Origin: an uncultured Bacteroidales bacterium | GTDB taxonomy: Bacteria; Bacteroidota; Bacteroidia; Bacteroidales; Muribaculaceae | Assembly: GCA_947176235.1 (NCBI GenBank) | Contig: CAMWPM010000006.1 | Span: 1-64,000 of the forward strand | Direction: 5' to 3' | Length of the DNA: 64,000 nucleotides | In this document: positions 36,401 through 45,603 of the stretch, piece after piece | How the letters are laid out: each line of letters begins with the position of its first letter | Position numbering within the stretch: position 1 is the stretch's first letter | Notes under the pieces: model-generated | Told to the model about the DNA's origin: nothing | What the model saw: the letters and a program-made list of their open reading frames with translations, nothing else | Database searches by the model: none | Translations under genes and position numbers: made by a program

Positions 36401-37483
36401 TCCGGCTGCCGACGGGGTGACGGTGATGACGGTGGCGCCGGGGATGAATCCCTGATAGGCGCGATCCATATTGGTGAAATTGAAGAGCCCTTCGTTCTGC
36501 GGTGCCATTATGACGCCCTGGTGGGAGCATCCGAGCCAAAGGTTGCCCTCGGTATCCTCAAATACGGATGAAATGCGCGCTCTGTTGATGTCGACGGAAG
36601 GATTGGTGAGATCCTTGAACGGCACGAGTTCGAATGATCCGGGTTCGAGGACGTAGACTCCGCAGCCTGCAGTGCCGAAATATACGGTACCGTCGGCGGC
36701 GAGTGTGGCGTTGTCGATGTAGGGGTGGGGAGAATCGGGGATTGATATGGGTGTGAAGGAATCGTCGTTGACGTGCCAGATCCACGCATCGGTGGTTGTG
36801 GTGACGAGAACGTCGCCGTCAGGCATCCGCATGAGGGTCTTTATGTAATTGTCGGCTGCTTTCACCACACGGCTCTGTCCGTTTGGTGAAATGCGGACTA
36901 TGTCGCCGGAATGATTGCCGCCGATCAGGTCGCCGGTCAGTGTCTCTGAAAGAGTGTTGACGGTGCGGGAAATGTCGACCTGAGGCATGAATTTCACTGC
37001 AACAGGCTTTCCGTCGGGTGCTGAGAAGTCGAGAACGTAAAGCCCGACGCCAGCCACCATGAAAATTATGTCGCCGTTTTTCATCTGGAAAATGTCGGAT
37101 ATGTATCCGCGGTGGGAGTAGCCGGGGAGAGAGATGCGCGTGAAGGAATCGGAATACGGGTCATAGAGATTGAGCCCTTCGGCAGTGGCAGCCCAGATAC
37201 GGTCGGAATTGTCGCGCATCACCTTGAGGATACGGTTGTCGGAAAGAGAGTTTTCGGAATTTTCATCGTAGCTGTAGCGGATGAAATTAGTGCCGTCGAA
37301 GCGAAGCAGCCCTGATTGAGTTCCGATCCACAGTGAACCGGCGGCATCCTGACAGAACCCGCCATAAGCCGACGTGACGACATCGCGTTCGTCGAAAAGA
37401 CGGGTGCTTCTCTGGGAAGCTGAGGCGACGAACCCGGCGATGAGACAAATAGAGAAAAGGATAGTTAGACGGAAATGTTTCAT
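33419..37483 (-). CDS. hybrid two-component system sensor/regulator (HTCS) for the xylan-type PUL
   Basis: 1354 residues. A signal peptide (MKHFRLTILFSICLIAGFVA) leads into two seven-bladed propellers of Reg_prop-type repeats (SLWIGTQSGLLRFDG, RIWAATAEGLNLYD, GQLWLGLFGGLSVFD, RIWVASSHGIYIID). A Y_Y_Y domain and a membrane helix (ILYLVIFLALIFLTLRL, about 785) follow. The histidine kinase has FFINISHEIRSPLTLILGPL and LVNLISNAIKYTPDGG. The receiver is RILVVDDDPEIRAYL with LILSDVVMPGMDG, and a C-terminal AraC HTH closes the chain (QIAYSVGFVSQPHFSTAFKR). HTCS proteins bind oligosaccharide in the periplasm and activate adjacent PULs (family knowledge). It faces the GH43 gene. Confidence 0.96.
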   Translation of the reverse strand: MKHFRLTILFSICLIAGFVASASQRSTRLFDERDVVTSAYGGFCQDAAGSLWIGTQSGLLRFDGTNFIRYSYDENSENSLSDNRILKVMRDNSDRIWAATAEGLNLYDPYSDSFTRISLPGYSHRGYISDIFQMKNGDIIFMVAGVGLYVLDFSAPDGKPVAVKFMPQVDISRTVNTLSETLTGDLIGGNHSGDIVRISPNGQSRVVKAADNYIKTLMRMPDGDVLVTTTTDAWIWHVNDDSFTPISIPDSPHPYIDNATLAADGTVYFGTAGCGVYVLEPGSFELVPFKDLTNPSVDINRARISSVFEDTEGNLWLGCSHQGVIMAPQNEGLFNFTNMDRAYQGFIPGATVITVTPSAAGPDDVWVGLEDGWLMHVDSLGTSSLVHHFPGRVHALHVTPSGRVAVAVDNSGLYEFDPTTRAVRNLAAVKGNYIAPALTSDSSGTIYIGIHGEGVMAVDPATLATSWITDSNAGFTPRWISSLFFDSRGQLWLGLFGGLSVFDPVNRIHTSISDLHPALVKGVHNDIAEDPQGRIWVASSHGIYIIDPSDPSFPFTRLTTSEGLSDNYVSTISIDDNGYAWAATHDGINRISPDFTVTTFNTRPHVSDSGYFSSVYSPADRRVYFSGENGIASVNPEVAEKSVGKDAPGIKVSAIYLNDARVTGETLSAGGKHVLRWPDMDRLRISHRDNSVTLFVTTDGITDDGNAIFQWRIPGVIDQWLTTPPGTGRIPLPHLHPGTHKVELRIIDNGAISPVKIVTISVDAPWYLTLPARILYLVIFLALIFLTLRLMRQKNADRINEEKIKFFINISHEIRSPLTLILGPLEQLLRREDNDPETSRRLNSIHRNANRILALINQLLDIRKIEKGRMEIEYSPTEIVGFTRDLVDIFRPQADEKHIGLSFSSPLESGLEAWIDRNNFDKVLVNLISNAIKYTPDGGNIEVAVSRGESQEMGEYAEITVTDDGIGLDANHLPHLFDRFYQGKFNKDSVPLGFGIGLDFCRLLVDLHRGTISANNRTDARGSVFTVRIPLRPANPDGKILTTVPASTHSEKAAADTLPARQHSTFVIPSSPMPDAPRQRPRRASVRILVVDDDPEIRAYLREVLAPQGRVDEAVNGEDALHKIADTPYDLILSDVVMPGMDGLHLLRNLKSRIDTNHIPVILLSSKNEVADRMAAWDKGADGYLGKPFDLNELQALIDSALDNRLRLRGKFSGVQQQDDKIETPVLKGNDAALIERITQEISRHLDNPDLNVEKLCELVGMSRAHLNRKMKDLFGVTPSEFIRNMRLRKAAELLRQPDIDISQIAYSVGFVSQPHFSTAFKRFSGFSPSEFRQRDSDIPSAPVSSPDAGTTDD

Positions 37484-37490
37484 GGTGATA

Positions 37491-37498
37491 CAAAGGTA
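37491..37498 (-). promoter_or_regulatory. -7 box of the HTCS gene
   Basis: TACCTTTG on the minus strand, 8-15 nt before the ATG; no optimal -33. Would give a nearly leaderless mRNA, so it is tentative. Confidence 0.35.
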
Positions 37499-37646
37499 TA
37501 AAAAATGAGCGTCAAAAATTCAAAAAAGAATGGAAAAACAGCTGAGTGAGTCAAAAAAACAAAAAAAAGACACGAAAAGACAAAGTAAGCAATCAATGAT
37601 TGAAATGAATGTGTCTTTTAGATATGAGGATGGAAAAGATATTGAG

Positions 37647-37654
37647 TAATTTTG
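37647..37654 (+). promoter_or_regulatory. -7 box upstream of the first GH43 gene
   Basis: TAATTTTG, 44 nt before the chosen ATG. No TTTG at the expected -33, consistent with an activator-dependent (HTCS) promoter, which is inference. Confidence 0.45.
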
Positions 37655-37697
37655 CATTGTGAAAAACCGATTGATTAACTTTCAAAAATACCATGCA

Positions 37698-39317
37698 ATG
37701 AGAAACGCTTTCAAGAACATACTTAGACTGACAACTGCGTTGGCTGCCACTGCGGTCATTGCCTCTGGTGCCAGTTCGTGCGGACGTGCTCAGGCAGAAA
37801 CCACCGAGCGGGAGAATCCGGTGATCTGGGCTGACGCCCCTGATCCCGACGTGATCAGGGTAGGTGACGACTATTATATGGTCACCACTACGATGCACCT
37901 GATGCCCGGCGCTCCGATCATGCACTCGCGCGATCTCGTCAATTGGGAAACCATAGGATATGTGTTTGACCGTCTTGCCGACACTCCCCGCTACGATCTT
38001 GAAGAGGGAACCGTGTACGGTAAAGGACAATGGGCGACATCTCTCCGCTATCACGACGGAAAATTCTATGTGCTTTTCTCACCTAACGATCAGCCGTACA
38101 AGTCATATATATATACTGCTGAAAATCCTGCGGGTCCATGGACGCTCGTCACTCACGATCTTCCCCATTTTCATGACTCTTCCCTGCTGTTTGATGATGA
38201 CGGAAAGGTCTACGTTTACTATGGCGGAGGAAAAATTATGGTCCGCGAACTGAATCCCGACCTCACGGGAGTGAAGGAGGACGGACTTGACTGCGTGGCG
38301 ATCGTCCCCGATTCAACCGAGACAGGACTTCATGAAGGAAGCCGCGTGGTGAAACACAACGGGAAATATTATGCGCTTGTGATTTCATGGCCGGCAGGCA
38401 AGCCGCGCCGTCAGCTCTGCTACCGTGCGGATTCCGTGGCAGGTCCCTGGGAGAAGCAAGTGATCCTTGAGTCTCAATTCGGCGGATTCCCTTACGTCGG
38501 TCAGGGCGCTCTTGTCGATGGCAAGGACGGTGAATGGTGGGGCATGATTTTCCAGGACCGCGGCGGCGTGGGACGTATTCTGACGCTCAACCCCGTCAGC
38601 TGGACTGACGGCTGGCCCATGCTCGGCGATGCCGAAGGCAAAGTGCCTGCCACTCTGTCCGTGACTGAAGTGCCGGTAGAAGGTGATGGAATCGCCGTAT
38701 CCGACGACTTCTCGAACGGGAAGAAATCTATTCTGTGGCAATGGAATCATAATCCCATTGATTCAGCGTGGTCGCTCACTGAGCGCGACGGCTGGCTGCG
38801 ACTCAGGACTCAGCGCGTTGTCGGCAACCTATACGAAGCTCCCAACACGATAAGTCAGCGCATGCCGGGTCCGACTTGCGAAGGCGAGGTGCTCCTTGAC
38901 ATATCGGCAATGAAGCCTGGCGATGTAGCAGGACTGGCTGCCTTCAACGGCGACTCCGGAGTGCTTGAGGTTGTGCGCGAAGCCGACAAGACGTGGCTTA
39001 TAGCAATGGCGTCGTCGGTTGAGCTTGGCGAACCTGGGCATCGTGTGACGGGAGTGAAAGATGCAGAGATGGCACGTGTGGAGCTTGGTGATGCAAGTCA
39101 GGTCTGGCTCAAAATCAAGGGCGATTTCAATCCCGGTCGTGACATCGCTACATTTGAGTGGAGTCTCGACGGAAAGGACTGGAATGTAATCGGCGATGAC
39201 TTCAAGATGATATTTGACTATCGACGCCTCTTTATGGGTACAAGATTTGCCATCTTCAATTATGCCACGCAGGAAGCAGGTGGCTATATTGACGTTGATT
39301 ATTTCAAGTTGTCATAA
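37698..39317 (+). CDS. GH43-family lipoprotein glycosidase with C-terminal beta-sandwich
   Basis: Likely beta-xylosidase or alpha-L-arabinofuranosidase acting on xylan side chains or ends. About 539 residues from the ATG at 37698, giving signal peptide MRNAFKNILRLTTALAATAV and lipobox ASSC. The five-bladed propeller runs to about 310: WADAPDPDVIRVGDDYYM (catalytic-base Asp), SSLLFDDDGKVYVYYGGG (pKa-modulating Asp) and GLHEGSRVVKHNGKYY (acid Glu). A concanavalin-like C-terminal module (about 330-530) is typical of GH43 subfamilies near 12. The frame runs upstream to a GTG but the ATG fits the lipoprotein signal. It is divergent from the HTCS and separate from the main operon. Confidence 0.9.
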   Translation: MRNAFKNILRLTTALAATAVIASGASSCGRAQAETTERENPVIWADAPDPDVIRVGDDYYMVTTTMHLMPGAPIMHSRDLVNWETIGYVFDRLADTPRYDLEEGTVYGKGQWATSLRYHDGKFYVLFSPNDQPYKSYIYTAENPAGPWTLVTHDLPHFHDSSLLFDDDGKVYVYYGGGKIMVRELNPDLTGVKEDGLDCVAIVPDSTETGLHEGSRVVKHNGKYYALVISWPAGKPRRQLCYRADSVAGPWEKQVILESQFGGFPYVGQGALVDGKDGEWWGMIFQDRGGVGRILTLNPVSWTDGWPMLGDAEGKVPATLSVTEVPVEGDGIAVSDDFSNGKKSILWQWNHNPIDSAWSLTERDGWLRLRTQRVVGNLYEAPNTISQRMPGPTCEGEVLLDISAMKPGDVAGLAAFNGDSGVLEVVREADKTWLIAMASSVELGEPGHRVTGVKDAEMARVELGDASQVWLKIKGDFNPGRDIATFEWSLDGKDWNVIGDDFKMIFDYRRLFMGTRFAIFNYATQEAGGYIDVDYFKLS

Positions 39318-39464
39318 GAAATGAATAATGTGTATGATTGATAAGGTAAAAAAGATCAGAATGGTTTGAATAAGGTGTTTTTCTATTGGATAATATAATG
39401 ATTTGAATGAATAAGGTTAGTAAATGGTCTATTTAAAAGGCTTGATAATTGGTAATTAAACAAT

Positions 39465-39541
39465 GAGCGTAAAATTCGCTCGATGCAGTAAAAACACACA
39501 CTGCAACTTGCAGGCGTCGGTCAGTGATGATCGGCGCCTGC
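39465..39541 (+). ncRNA. cluster of three hairpins after the GH43 gene (possible small RNA or terminator array)
   Basis: Consecutive stems: GAGCG/CGCTC (39465-39481), GCAGT/ACTGC (39485-39504) and GCAGGCG-CGGTC/GATCG-CGCCTGC (39510-39541). No U-tract follows the last stem, so this is not a plain terminator. Strand unproven. Confidence 0.35.
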
Positions 39542-40129
39542 TGCTTGTGCATGAATAGCGGATAATACTATTGATTGTCGACGTTCTCTTCCTGTACGAT
39601 AATTTGTTGATAACGCAGTTCGTCCTACCTTAAGTATGTGCAGGTGTACTCCTTTTTGTCGGGTAGATGTGTGATGTGTATGAATGGTCTCCTATGGTAT
39701 CACGGTCGATTCCCATTGTAATATTACGGAGACCGAGGTGATGCGATTCATTCTTTATCTTGAAATCGGAAGCCTGTAATTGTCTGACGGAGCTTTTGCG
39801 GTTTCTTTTACGGTCATTAAAGGAGAAAACCGTAGGTTGGATCGGGAGGCGGAATGATAGATTAGTACTGGTGTTTGTACTATCATGGCATCGCGAATAG
39901 GCAGGTTTTGGACAGGGGATAAGGGCAAAATATCGGGATTTAGTTACAGATATGTGTCAAAACGAAGAAAATCAACATTGGTGAGAGTGTGGGCGGTGAA
40001 GATTTAACATTTCAAAGTTATGGATTGATAATCAGTTTATTATGTTTAAAATGAGACATACTGAAATGAAAATGAGACATGAAAAATGCCCAATGATACA
40101 AATAAGAAAATAATGGATTGATGAAAAGG
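39542..40129. other. long gene-free gap inside the PUL
   Basis: No plausible ORF. Inverted repeats are visible: GGTCTCC (39686-39692) with GGAGACC (39728-39734), and ATGATAG (39854-39860) with CTATCAT (39880-39886). Together with 39465-39541 it makes an unusually large structured intergenic region upstream of the SusC/D operon promoter. Confidence 0.5.
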
Positions 40130-40159
40130 TTGCGGTGTCAAACTAAATGGATAAATTTG
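40130..40159 (+). promoter_or_regulatory. promoter of the main GH43-SusC/D operon
   Basis: TTGC (40130-40133), 18 bp, TAAATTTG (40152-40159). It predicts a 5' leader of about 360 nt before the GH43 ATG at 40526, long for this class. Confidence 0.6.
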
Positions 40160-40525
40160 CATGTGATAAATAGCGGCTAAATGTAGCCACTTTTATCGGA
40201 GAGTAAATCAACCTAATCACAAAATCATATCACAAACAAAACTTTCAAAACAAATTAACCCTTAAACCTAATCCCAGGAGGAACAGAAAACAGATAGTAA
40301 AACAAAAAACCGGAAAAACTTAAAGGTCAATATCCCGGATTGAAATCGCAACCCCCCTTGGCGACTTTGTCGGCAAGTTCAATTGAACGGACGCAACCGG
40401 AATGATGTCGAAACTGAAAAGACGTCGCCCCGATAAGGCGGACTGGCAGTGTGGCGGCGAATGAGAAAAAGGATCACAAGACCTACCGACGAGAAATCAA
40501 TCATTTTTTAACCCAACATCATTAC

Positions 40526-42412
40526 ATGAATTCAAAATTAACCTTAATTGCGGTGACAGCCTCGGTGCTGACAGCAGGAGCGGGCGGCTTATGGTACAGC
40601 TGCACGACCGCTTCGGCGCAGGACGAGATCGATCCGCAAAAGTCGGTTGCGATTTTTGACTCCTTCGCTTACGAGGGTGATGATGACTACTACAAGAGCC
40701 ATGATCTGGAGGACGCAAGTTCGTTCTACAATCCTGTGCTTGCGGGGTGGTACTCGGATCCTTCGATCTGCACCAACGGCGACGGAGACTATTATCTCGC
40801 CACATCGACTTTCACCTATTTCCCCGGGGTGCCGCTGTTCCACAGCCGCGACCTGGTGAACTGGGAGCAGGTGGGTTATGTGCTTTCGCGTGAGTCGCAG
40901 CTTCTCAATCTCGAGAAGCAGCACGTGAGCGGGGGCATCTTTGCGCCTGACATCGCCTATAATCCGGCGAATCAGACGTACTACATGATCACGACCAACG
41001 TGGGATGCGGCAACTTCTTCGTGAAGACGCAGGATCCGGCGGGGGAGTGGTCCGATCCCATCATGTTGCCGGAGGTGCAGGGCATTGACCCGGCGTTCTT
41101 CTTTGACGAGGACGGCAAAGCCTACATCGTCAATAATGATGACGCCCCCGAAAACAAGCCGGAATATCCGGGCCACCGCACGGTGAGGGTTGTGGAGTTT
41201 GACACCACGACTGACAAGTGTGTGGGGGAGCGGAAAATTGTGGTGAACAAGGGTTGCCGTCCCGAAGAGAAGCCCATCTGGTGCGAGGGTCCTCATATTT
41301 ATAAGGTGAACGGCGAATACTACCTGATGACCGCCGAGGGTGGCACGAGCACGTGGCACAGCGAGGTGATCTACAAGGGTCCGACTCCTTTCGGTCCGTT
41401 CACTCCGTACGAGGGAAATCCGATTCTGACGCAGCGCACGCTGAGTCCTGACCGCGAGAACCCTGTGACCTGTGCCGGGCACGCTGACTTAGTGAAGGTC
41501 AGCGATGACGAGTGGTGGGCGGTTTTCCTTGGAGTACGTCCTATCAAGGATGACATGGAAAATCTTGGTCGTGAGACATTTATCCTTCCTGTCAAGTGGA
41601 CTTCGGACGGTTGGCCCGTGATTACGGAACCCGATGAGACAGTGGCACTTACGTTGAAGCGAAAAAATGCGGAACGCGGCGAAAACGTGACTTTCGGCAA
41701 CTTCGCGCGCAACGACGAGTTCAACGACACGGTGCTCGGATTTGACTGGATGACGCTGCGCGGACCGGCGCGCGAGTACTACTCGCTGACGGAAAACCCC
41801 GGCTACCTCACCATCAAGTGCGCCGACGTGACTTCGGGCGAGAAGGCAGTGCTTCCTTTCGTGGCACGCCGCGTGCATCACCACAACTATCAGGCAGAGA
41901 CCGGACTGACGTTCATTCCCGAAAACGACGGTGAATGTGCGGGAGTGCTCCTGATGAAGGACGAGACACATCAGTATATGCTCGTGCGCGCGCAGGACGG
42001 CGACGACCAGGTGGTCGTGCTCCGTCGGGTGGGCATGGACGGCACTGACGAGCTCGGAAAGCAGAAGGTAGCCGACTCCACCAAGAAGGTGAATCTGAAA
42101 GTGGTGTCGAAGGGTCTGGATCTGGCGTTCTATTGCTCCGAGGACAACGGGGCAACGTGGAAAGAGGTGGCGAAAGGCGTGGACGCCGGCTACACCTCGA
42201 CTGCGAAAGCCGGAGGATTCACAGGCACGACAATCGGCCTCTATGCATCCAATGCCGAGAGATCGGGAAAGAAATCCGAGGCGTCAGCCGAGGGTGACAA
42301 CGCCGGAAGCGCCAGCGCTGACGGAACGGGCGCGGAGGCTCCTGCAGCCGAAGATGCCAACGCCGAGGGTGACACCGAGGCATCAAACAATGCAGAATCT
42401 AATCAACAATAA
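40526..42412 (+). CDS. GH43-family glycosidase with Ala/Glu-rich tail
   Basis: About 628 residues from the ATG at 40526 (MNSKLTLIAVTASVLTAGAG...); the frame extends 25 codons further but lacks a signal there. Propeller catalytic positions: AGWYSDPSICTNGDGDYYLA (base), GIDPAFFFDEDGKAYIVNND (pKa modulator) and IWCEGPHIYKVNGEYYLMTA (acid). A C-terminal beta-sandwich of the xylosidase/arabinofuranosidase type follows (FGNFARNDEF onward). The last 45 residues are low-complexity Ala, Glu, Asn, Ser (for example GDNAGSASADGTGAEAPAAE) with no fold. It is the first gene of the SusC/D operon, 21 bp before SusC. Likely attacks xylo- or arabinoxylo-oligosaccharides. Confidence 0.9.
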   Translation: MNSKLTLIAVTASVLTAGAGGLWYSCTTASAQDEIDPQKSVAIFDSFAYEGDDDYYKSHDLEDASSFYNPVLAGWYSDPSICTNGDGDYYLATSTFTYFPGVPLFHSRDLVNWEQVGYVLSRESQLLNLEKQHVSGGIFAPDIAYNPANQTYYMITTNVGCGNFFVKTQDPAGEWSDPIMLPEVQGIDPAFFFDEDGKAYIVNNDDAPENKPEYPGHRTVRVVEFDTTTDKCVGERKIVVNKGCRPEEKPIWCEGPHIYKVNGEYYLMTAEGGTSTWHSEVIYKGPTPFGPFTPYEGNPILTQRTLSPDRENPVTCAGHADLVKVSDDEWWAVFLGVRPIKDDMENLGRETFILPVKWTSDGWPVITEPDETVALTLKRKNAERGENVTFGNFARNDEFNDTVLGFDWMTLRGPAREYYSLTENPGYLTIKCADVTSGEKAVLPFVARRVHHHNYQAETGLTFIPENDGECAGVLLMKDETHQYMLVRAQDGDDQVVVLRRVGMDGTDELGKQKVADSTKKVNLKVVSKGLDLAFYCSEDNGATWKEVAKGVDAGYTSTAKAGGFTGTTIGLYASNAERSGKKSEASAEGDNAGSASADGTGAEAPAAEDANAEGDTEASNNAESNQQ

Positions 42413-42433
42413 AGTAATCTTAAATTAATCACA

Positions 42434-45400
42434 ATGGAAAATGTAAAGAAATCTCTTCGATGCATTTGGCTCCTGATGCTGTTCATCGGGTTCGGGACGA
42501 TGTGGGCGCACGCCGACACCGTCAAGGGTACCGTGGTGGACGACAGTGGAGAACCACTTATCGGAGTGACAGTGCTCCTTCAGGGAACAACGCAGGGTGT
42601 AGCGACCGACTTTGACGGTAACTACATTATTAATGTGCCCAACGCGAAGACGGCTGTTCTGCAGGTGTCGTACGTGGGCATGAAGACCCAGACCGTCGAG
42701 GTGAAGGGTCGCAGTGTGGTAAACATCACCATGATGGCGGACAATGCTGTCCTCGATGAAGTGGTGGTGGTCGGCTACGGCCAGCAGAAGAAAGCGTCGG
42801 TGGTAGGTGCCATCACGCAGACCACCGGTGAGGTGCTCGAGCGCGCCGCCGGTATCCACGATCTTTCTGCCGCCCTTACCGGTAACCTCCCCGGCGTTGT
42901 GACGGTGCAGTCCTCCGGTATGCCCGGTGACGAAAGCGCCAAGATCACCATCCGCGGCGCCTCTTCGTGGAACAACTCGGATCCTCTCGTGCTCGTCGAC
43001 GGCGTAGAGCGCCCGATGTCGACGGTGGACGTAAGCTCCGTGCAGTCAATCTCCGTACTTAAGGACGCATCCGCAACCGCCGTTTACGGTGTGAAGGGTG
43101 CAAACGGCGTAGTGCTCATCACCACCAAGCGTGGTGAGGAAGGCCGCGCAAAGATCGACGTAGGCTTCACCGCTACGATGAAGACCGTGTCGAAGCTTCC
43201 CGAGAAGTACGATTCCTACGGCTCACTGCTCCAGCGTAACTATGCTGTAATGCACGAGCTCGCCGTGAATCCCTCTTCCTGGTCCTACATGACTCCCCAG
43301 GCAATCCTTCAGAAGTACCGCACTCCCGCCAACCTCGAGGAGTACGAGCGTTACCCCAACGTTGACTGGCAGGATGTCCTCTTCAAGGATCACGCAATGT
43401 CGTACAACGGCAACGTGGCGATCTCCGGCGGTACACGCTTCGTGAAGTACTACGCAGTGATCGACTTCGTGCACGAAGGTGACCTCTTCAAGGACGTGAA
43501 CAACGGTCGCGGCTATCCCACCGGTTTCGGCTACAACCGTATCAACGCCCGCTCCAACCTCGACTTCTCCCTGACCAAGACCACCACCTTCAAGGTGAAC
43601 ATCGCAGGTTCGAACGGTCAGAAGAAATCAACCTGGCCTAACGACGGCAACGGCTTCAACCAGGGCAACTGGAATGACCAGCAGATCTGGGCAGGTGTCT
43701 ACAACATCGCACCTAACGCATTCCTCCCCGTCTACTCCGACGGCAGCTACGGTTTCTACCCGATGTTTAAGTCGCAGGTTGCCAACTCGCTTGAGCAGCT
43801 CGCCATGGGCGGTGCATTCACCACTACCCACACCCGCATCAACACCGACTTCACTCTCGAGCAGAACCTCGACTTCATCACCAAGGGCCTGAGCGCACGC
43901 GGCCTGATCTCGTGGGACAACGCTTTCGTTGAAGCACAGCGCGGTGTCAATGACCTCTATAACGCTCCTCAGCACAAGTGGATCGATCCCGCTACCGGTA
44001 TCGCCCAGACTGACCAGCCTTTCGACAACCTGACCAACTACGACTATGCCCCCGGCACGCTGTGGTCGACTCAGGGTGGTAGCGTGCAGAACTGGAACAC
44101 TCTCCGCAACCTCTACTATCAGGTACAGCTCAACTACAACCGTTCGTTCGGCCGCCACGACGTGGGCGTGACCGGCGTATGGAACCGCCAGGAAACGGCT
44201 ACCGGCTCCATGATTCCTATCCATCGTGAGGACTGGGTGTTCCGTGCCACCTACGCTTTCGACGACCGCTACTTCGTAGAATATAACGGTGCATACAACG
44301 GCTCCGAGAAGTTCGGTAAGGGCTACCGCTTCGGTTTCTTCAACTCAGGCGCTATCGGCTGGCGTCCCTCTCAGGAAAAATTCTGGAGCGCCCTCGGCCT
44401 CAACACCTGGTGGGAATCCCTCAAGATCCGCGCATCCTACGGTGAAATCGGTGACGACTCCGGCGCACGCTTCCTCTACATGGACCAGTGGGCTTACGGT
44501 GGCGTGACCAAGATGTCGCAGACCGGCTATGACTTCAACAACGGTTCGATCTATCAGTTCTACCGCCAGAGCGCGCTCGGCAACCCCGACGCACACTGGG
44601 AAAAGGTGACGAAGTACAACCTCGGTATCGACTTCGGCATGTTCAACAACATGATCTCCGGTACGGTCGAGCTCTTCAAGGACAAGCGTAAGGACATTCT
44701 CGTAGCCGGCGGCGACCGTGCGATGCCCTCCTACTTCGGTCAGACTCCTCCCACCGCCAACCTCGGACGCGCCGAGGTGAAGGGTTACGAGCTTGAAATC
44801 CGCTTCACCAAGGATCTTGGCCGCGACATGCGCATCTGGGCTAACGCCTCGATGACCCACGCTGCCAACAAGATCATCAACCGTGACGATCCCGAGCTGA
44901 AGCCTTCCTACCAGAAGCAGGCAGGCTACATCATCGGTCAGACCCGCAGCCACATCTCCGGTCAGTTCCTCAACAGCTGGGACGCCCTCTACGGCGCACC
45001 TGCCCACGACGTTGACAACGGCCACCGTCTGCCCGGCGACTACTATATCGTCGACTTCAACGGTGACGGTATCGTCGACGTACAGGACTCTGCACCCTAC
45101 GGCTACAGCGGCACTCCTCAGAACACCTACAACGCCACCATCGGCTTCGAGTGGAAGGGCTTCAGCTGCTTCGCTCAGTTCTACGGTGTAACCGGCGTAA
45201 CACGTGACGTGAACCTCGCATCGTTCACCAACCACATCGACAACGTCTACAACCTCGGCAAGTGGTGGGACGGCCAGACACTCAGCGGCGACGTGATGAT
45301 TCCCCGCTGGTACTCTTCGATCAGCTCCTACAGCAACGGCACACAGTACCTCTACGACGCTTCCTACTTCCGTCTGAAGAACGTCGAGGTAGCCTACCAG

Positions 45401-45583
45401 TGGAACAAGGGCTGGATCAAGAAGCTCGGTCTCAGCTACCTCAAGGTTTACCTCAACGGTAACAACCTGTGGCTCTGGACCCGCATGCCCGACGACCGTG
45501 AGTCGAACTTCTCCGGTGGTTCAGGCTCGGGTGCTTACCCGACGATGCGCCGCTTCAACCTCGGCATCAAGTTTAACCTTTAA
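42434..45583 (+). CDS. SusC-like TonB-dependent transporter (first pair)
   Basis: 1049 residues. Signal peptide (IWLLMLFIGFGTMWAHA), a carboxypeptidase-regulatory-like domain (VKGTVVDDSGEPLIGVTVLL), then the SusC plug signature LDEVVVVGYGQQKKASVVGA and a long outer-membrane barrel ending MRRFNLGIKFNL. It imports oligosaccharides across the outer membrane with its SusD partner 20 bp downstream. Codon use is strikingly biased to C- and G-ending codons (CTC, AAG, AAC, TAC), suggesting high expression. Confidence 0.97.
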   Translation: MENVKKSLRCIWLLMLFIGFGTMWAHADTVKGTVVDDSGEPLIGVTVLLQGTTQGVATDFDGNYIINVPNAKTAVLQVSYVGMKTQTVEVKGRSVVNITMMADNAVLDEVVVVGYGQQKKASVVGAITQTTGEVLERAAGIHDLSAALTGNLPGVVTVQSSGMPGDESAKITIRGASSWNNSDPLVLVDGVERPMSTVDVSSVQSISVLKDASATAVYGVKGANGVVLITTKRGEEGRAKIDVGFTATMKTVSKLPEKYDSYGSLLQRNYAVMHELAVNPSSWSYMTPQAILQKYRTPANLEEYERYPNVDWQDVLFKDHAMSYNGNVAISGGTRFVKYYAVIDFVHEGDLFKDVNNGRGYPTGFGYNRINARSNLDFSLTKTTTFKVNIAGSNGQKKSTWPNDGNGFNQGNWNDQQIWAGVYNIAPNAFLPVYSDGSYGFYPMFKSQVANSLEQLAMGGAFTTTHTRINTDFTLEQNLDFITKGLSARGLISWDNAFVEAQRGVNDLYNAPQHKWIDPATGIAQTDQPFDNLTNYDYAPGTLWSTQGGSVQNWNTLRNLYYQVQLNYNRSFGRHDVGVTGVWNRQETATGSMIPIHREDWVFRATYAFDDRYFVEYNGAYNGSEKFGKGYRFGFFNSGAIGWRPSQEKFWSALGLNTWWESLKIRASYGEIGDDSGARFLYMDQWAYGGVTKMSQTGYDFNNGSIYQFYRQSALGNPDAHWEKVTKYNLGIDFGMFNNMISGTVELFKDKRKDILVAGGDRAMPSYFGQTPPTANLGRAEVKGYELEIRFTKDLGRDMRIWANASMTHAANKIINRDDPELKPSYQKQAGYIIGQTRSHISGQFLNSWDALYGAPAHDVDNGHRLPGDYYIVDFNGDGIVDVQDSAPYGYSGTPQNTYNATIGFEWKGFSCFAQFYGVTGVTRDVNLASFTNHIDNVYNLGKWWDGQTLSGDVMIPRWYSSISSYSNGTQYLYDASYFRLKNVEVAYQWNKGWIKKLGLSYLKVYLNGNNLWLWTRMPDDRESNFSGGSGSGAYPTMRRFNLGIKFNL

Positions 45584-45603
45584 TCCAATCAGGAACAAAC
45601 GCA

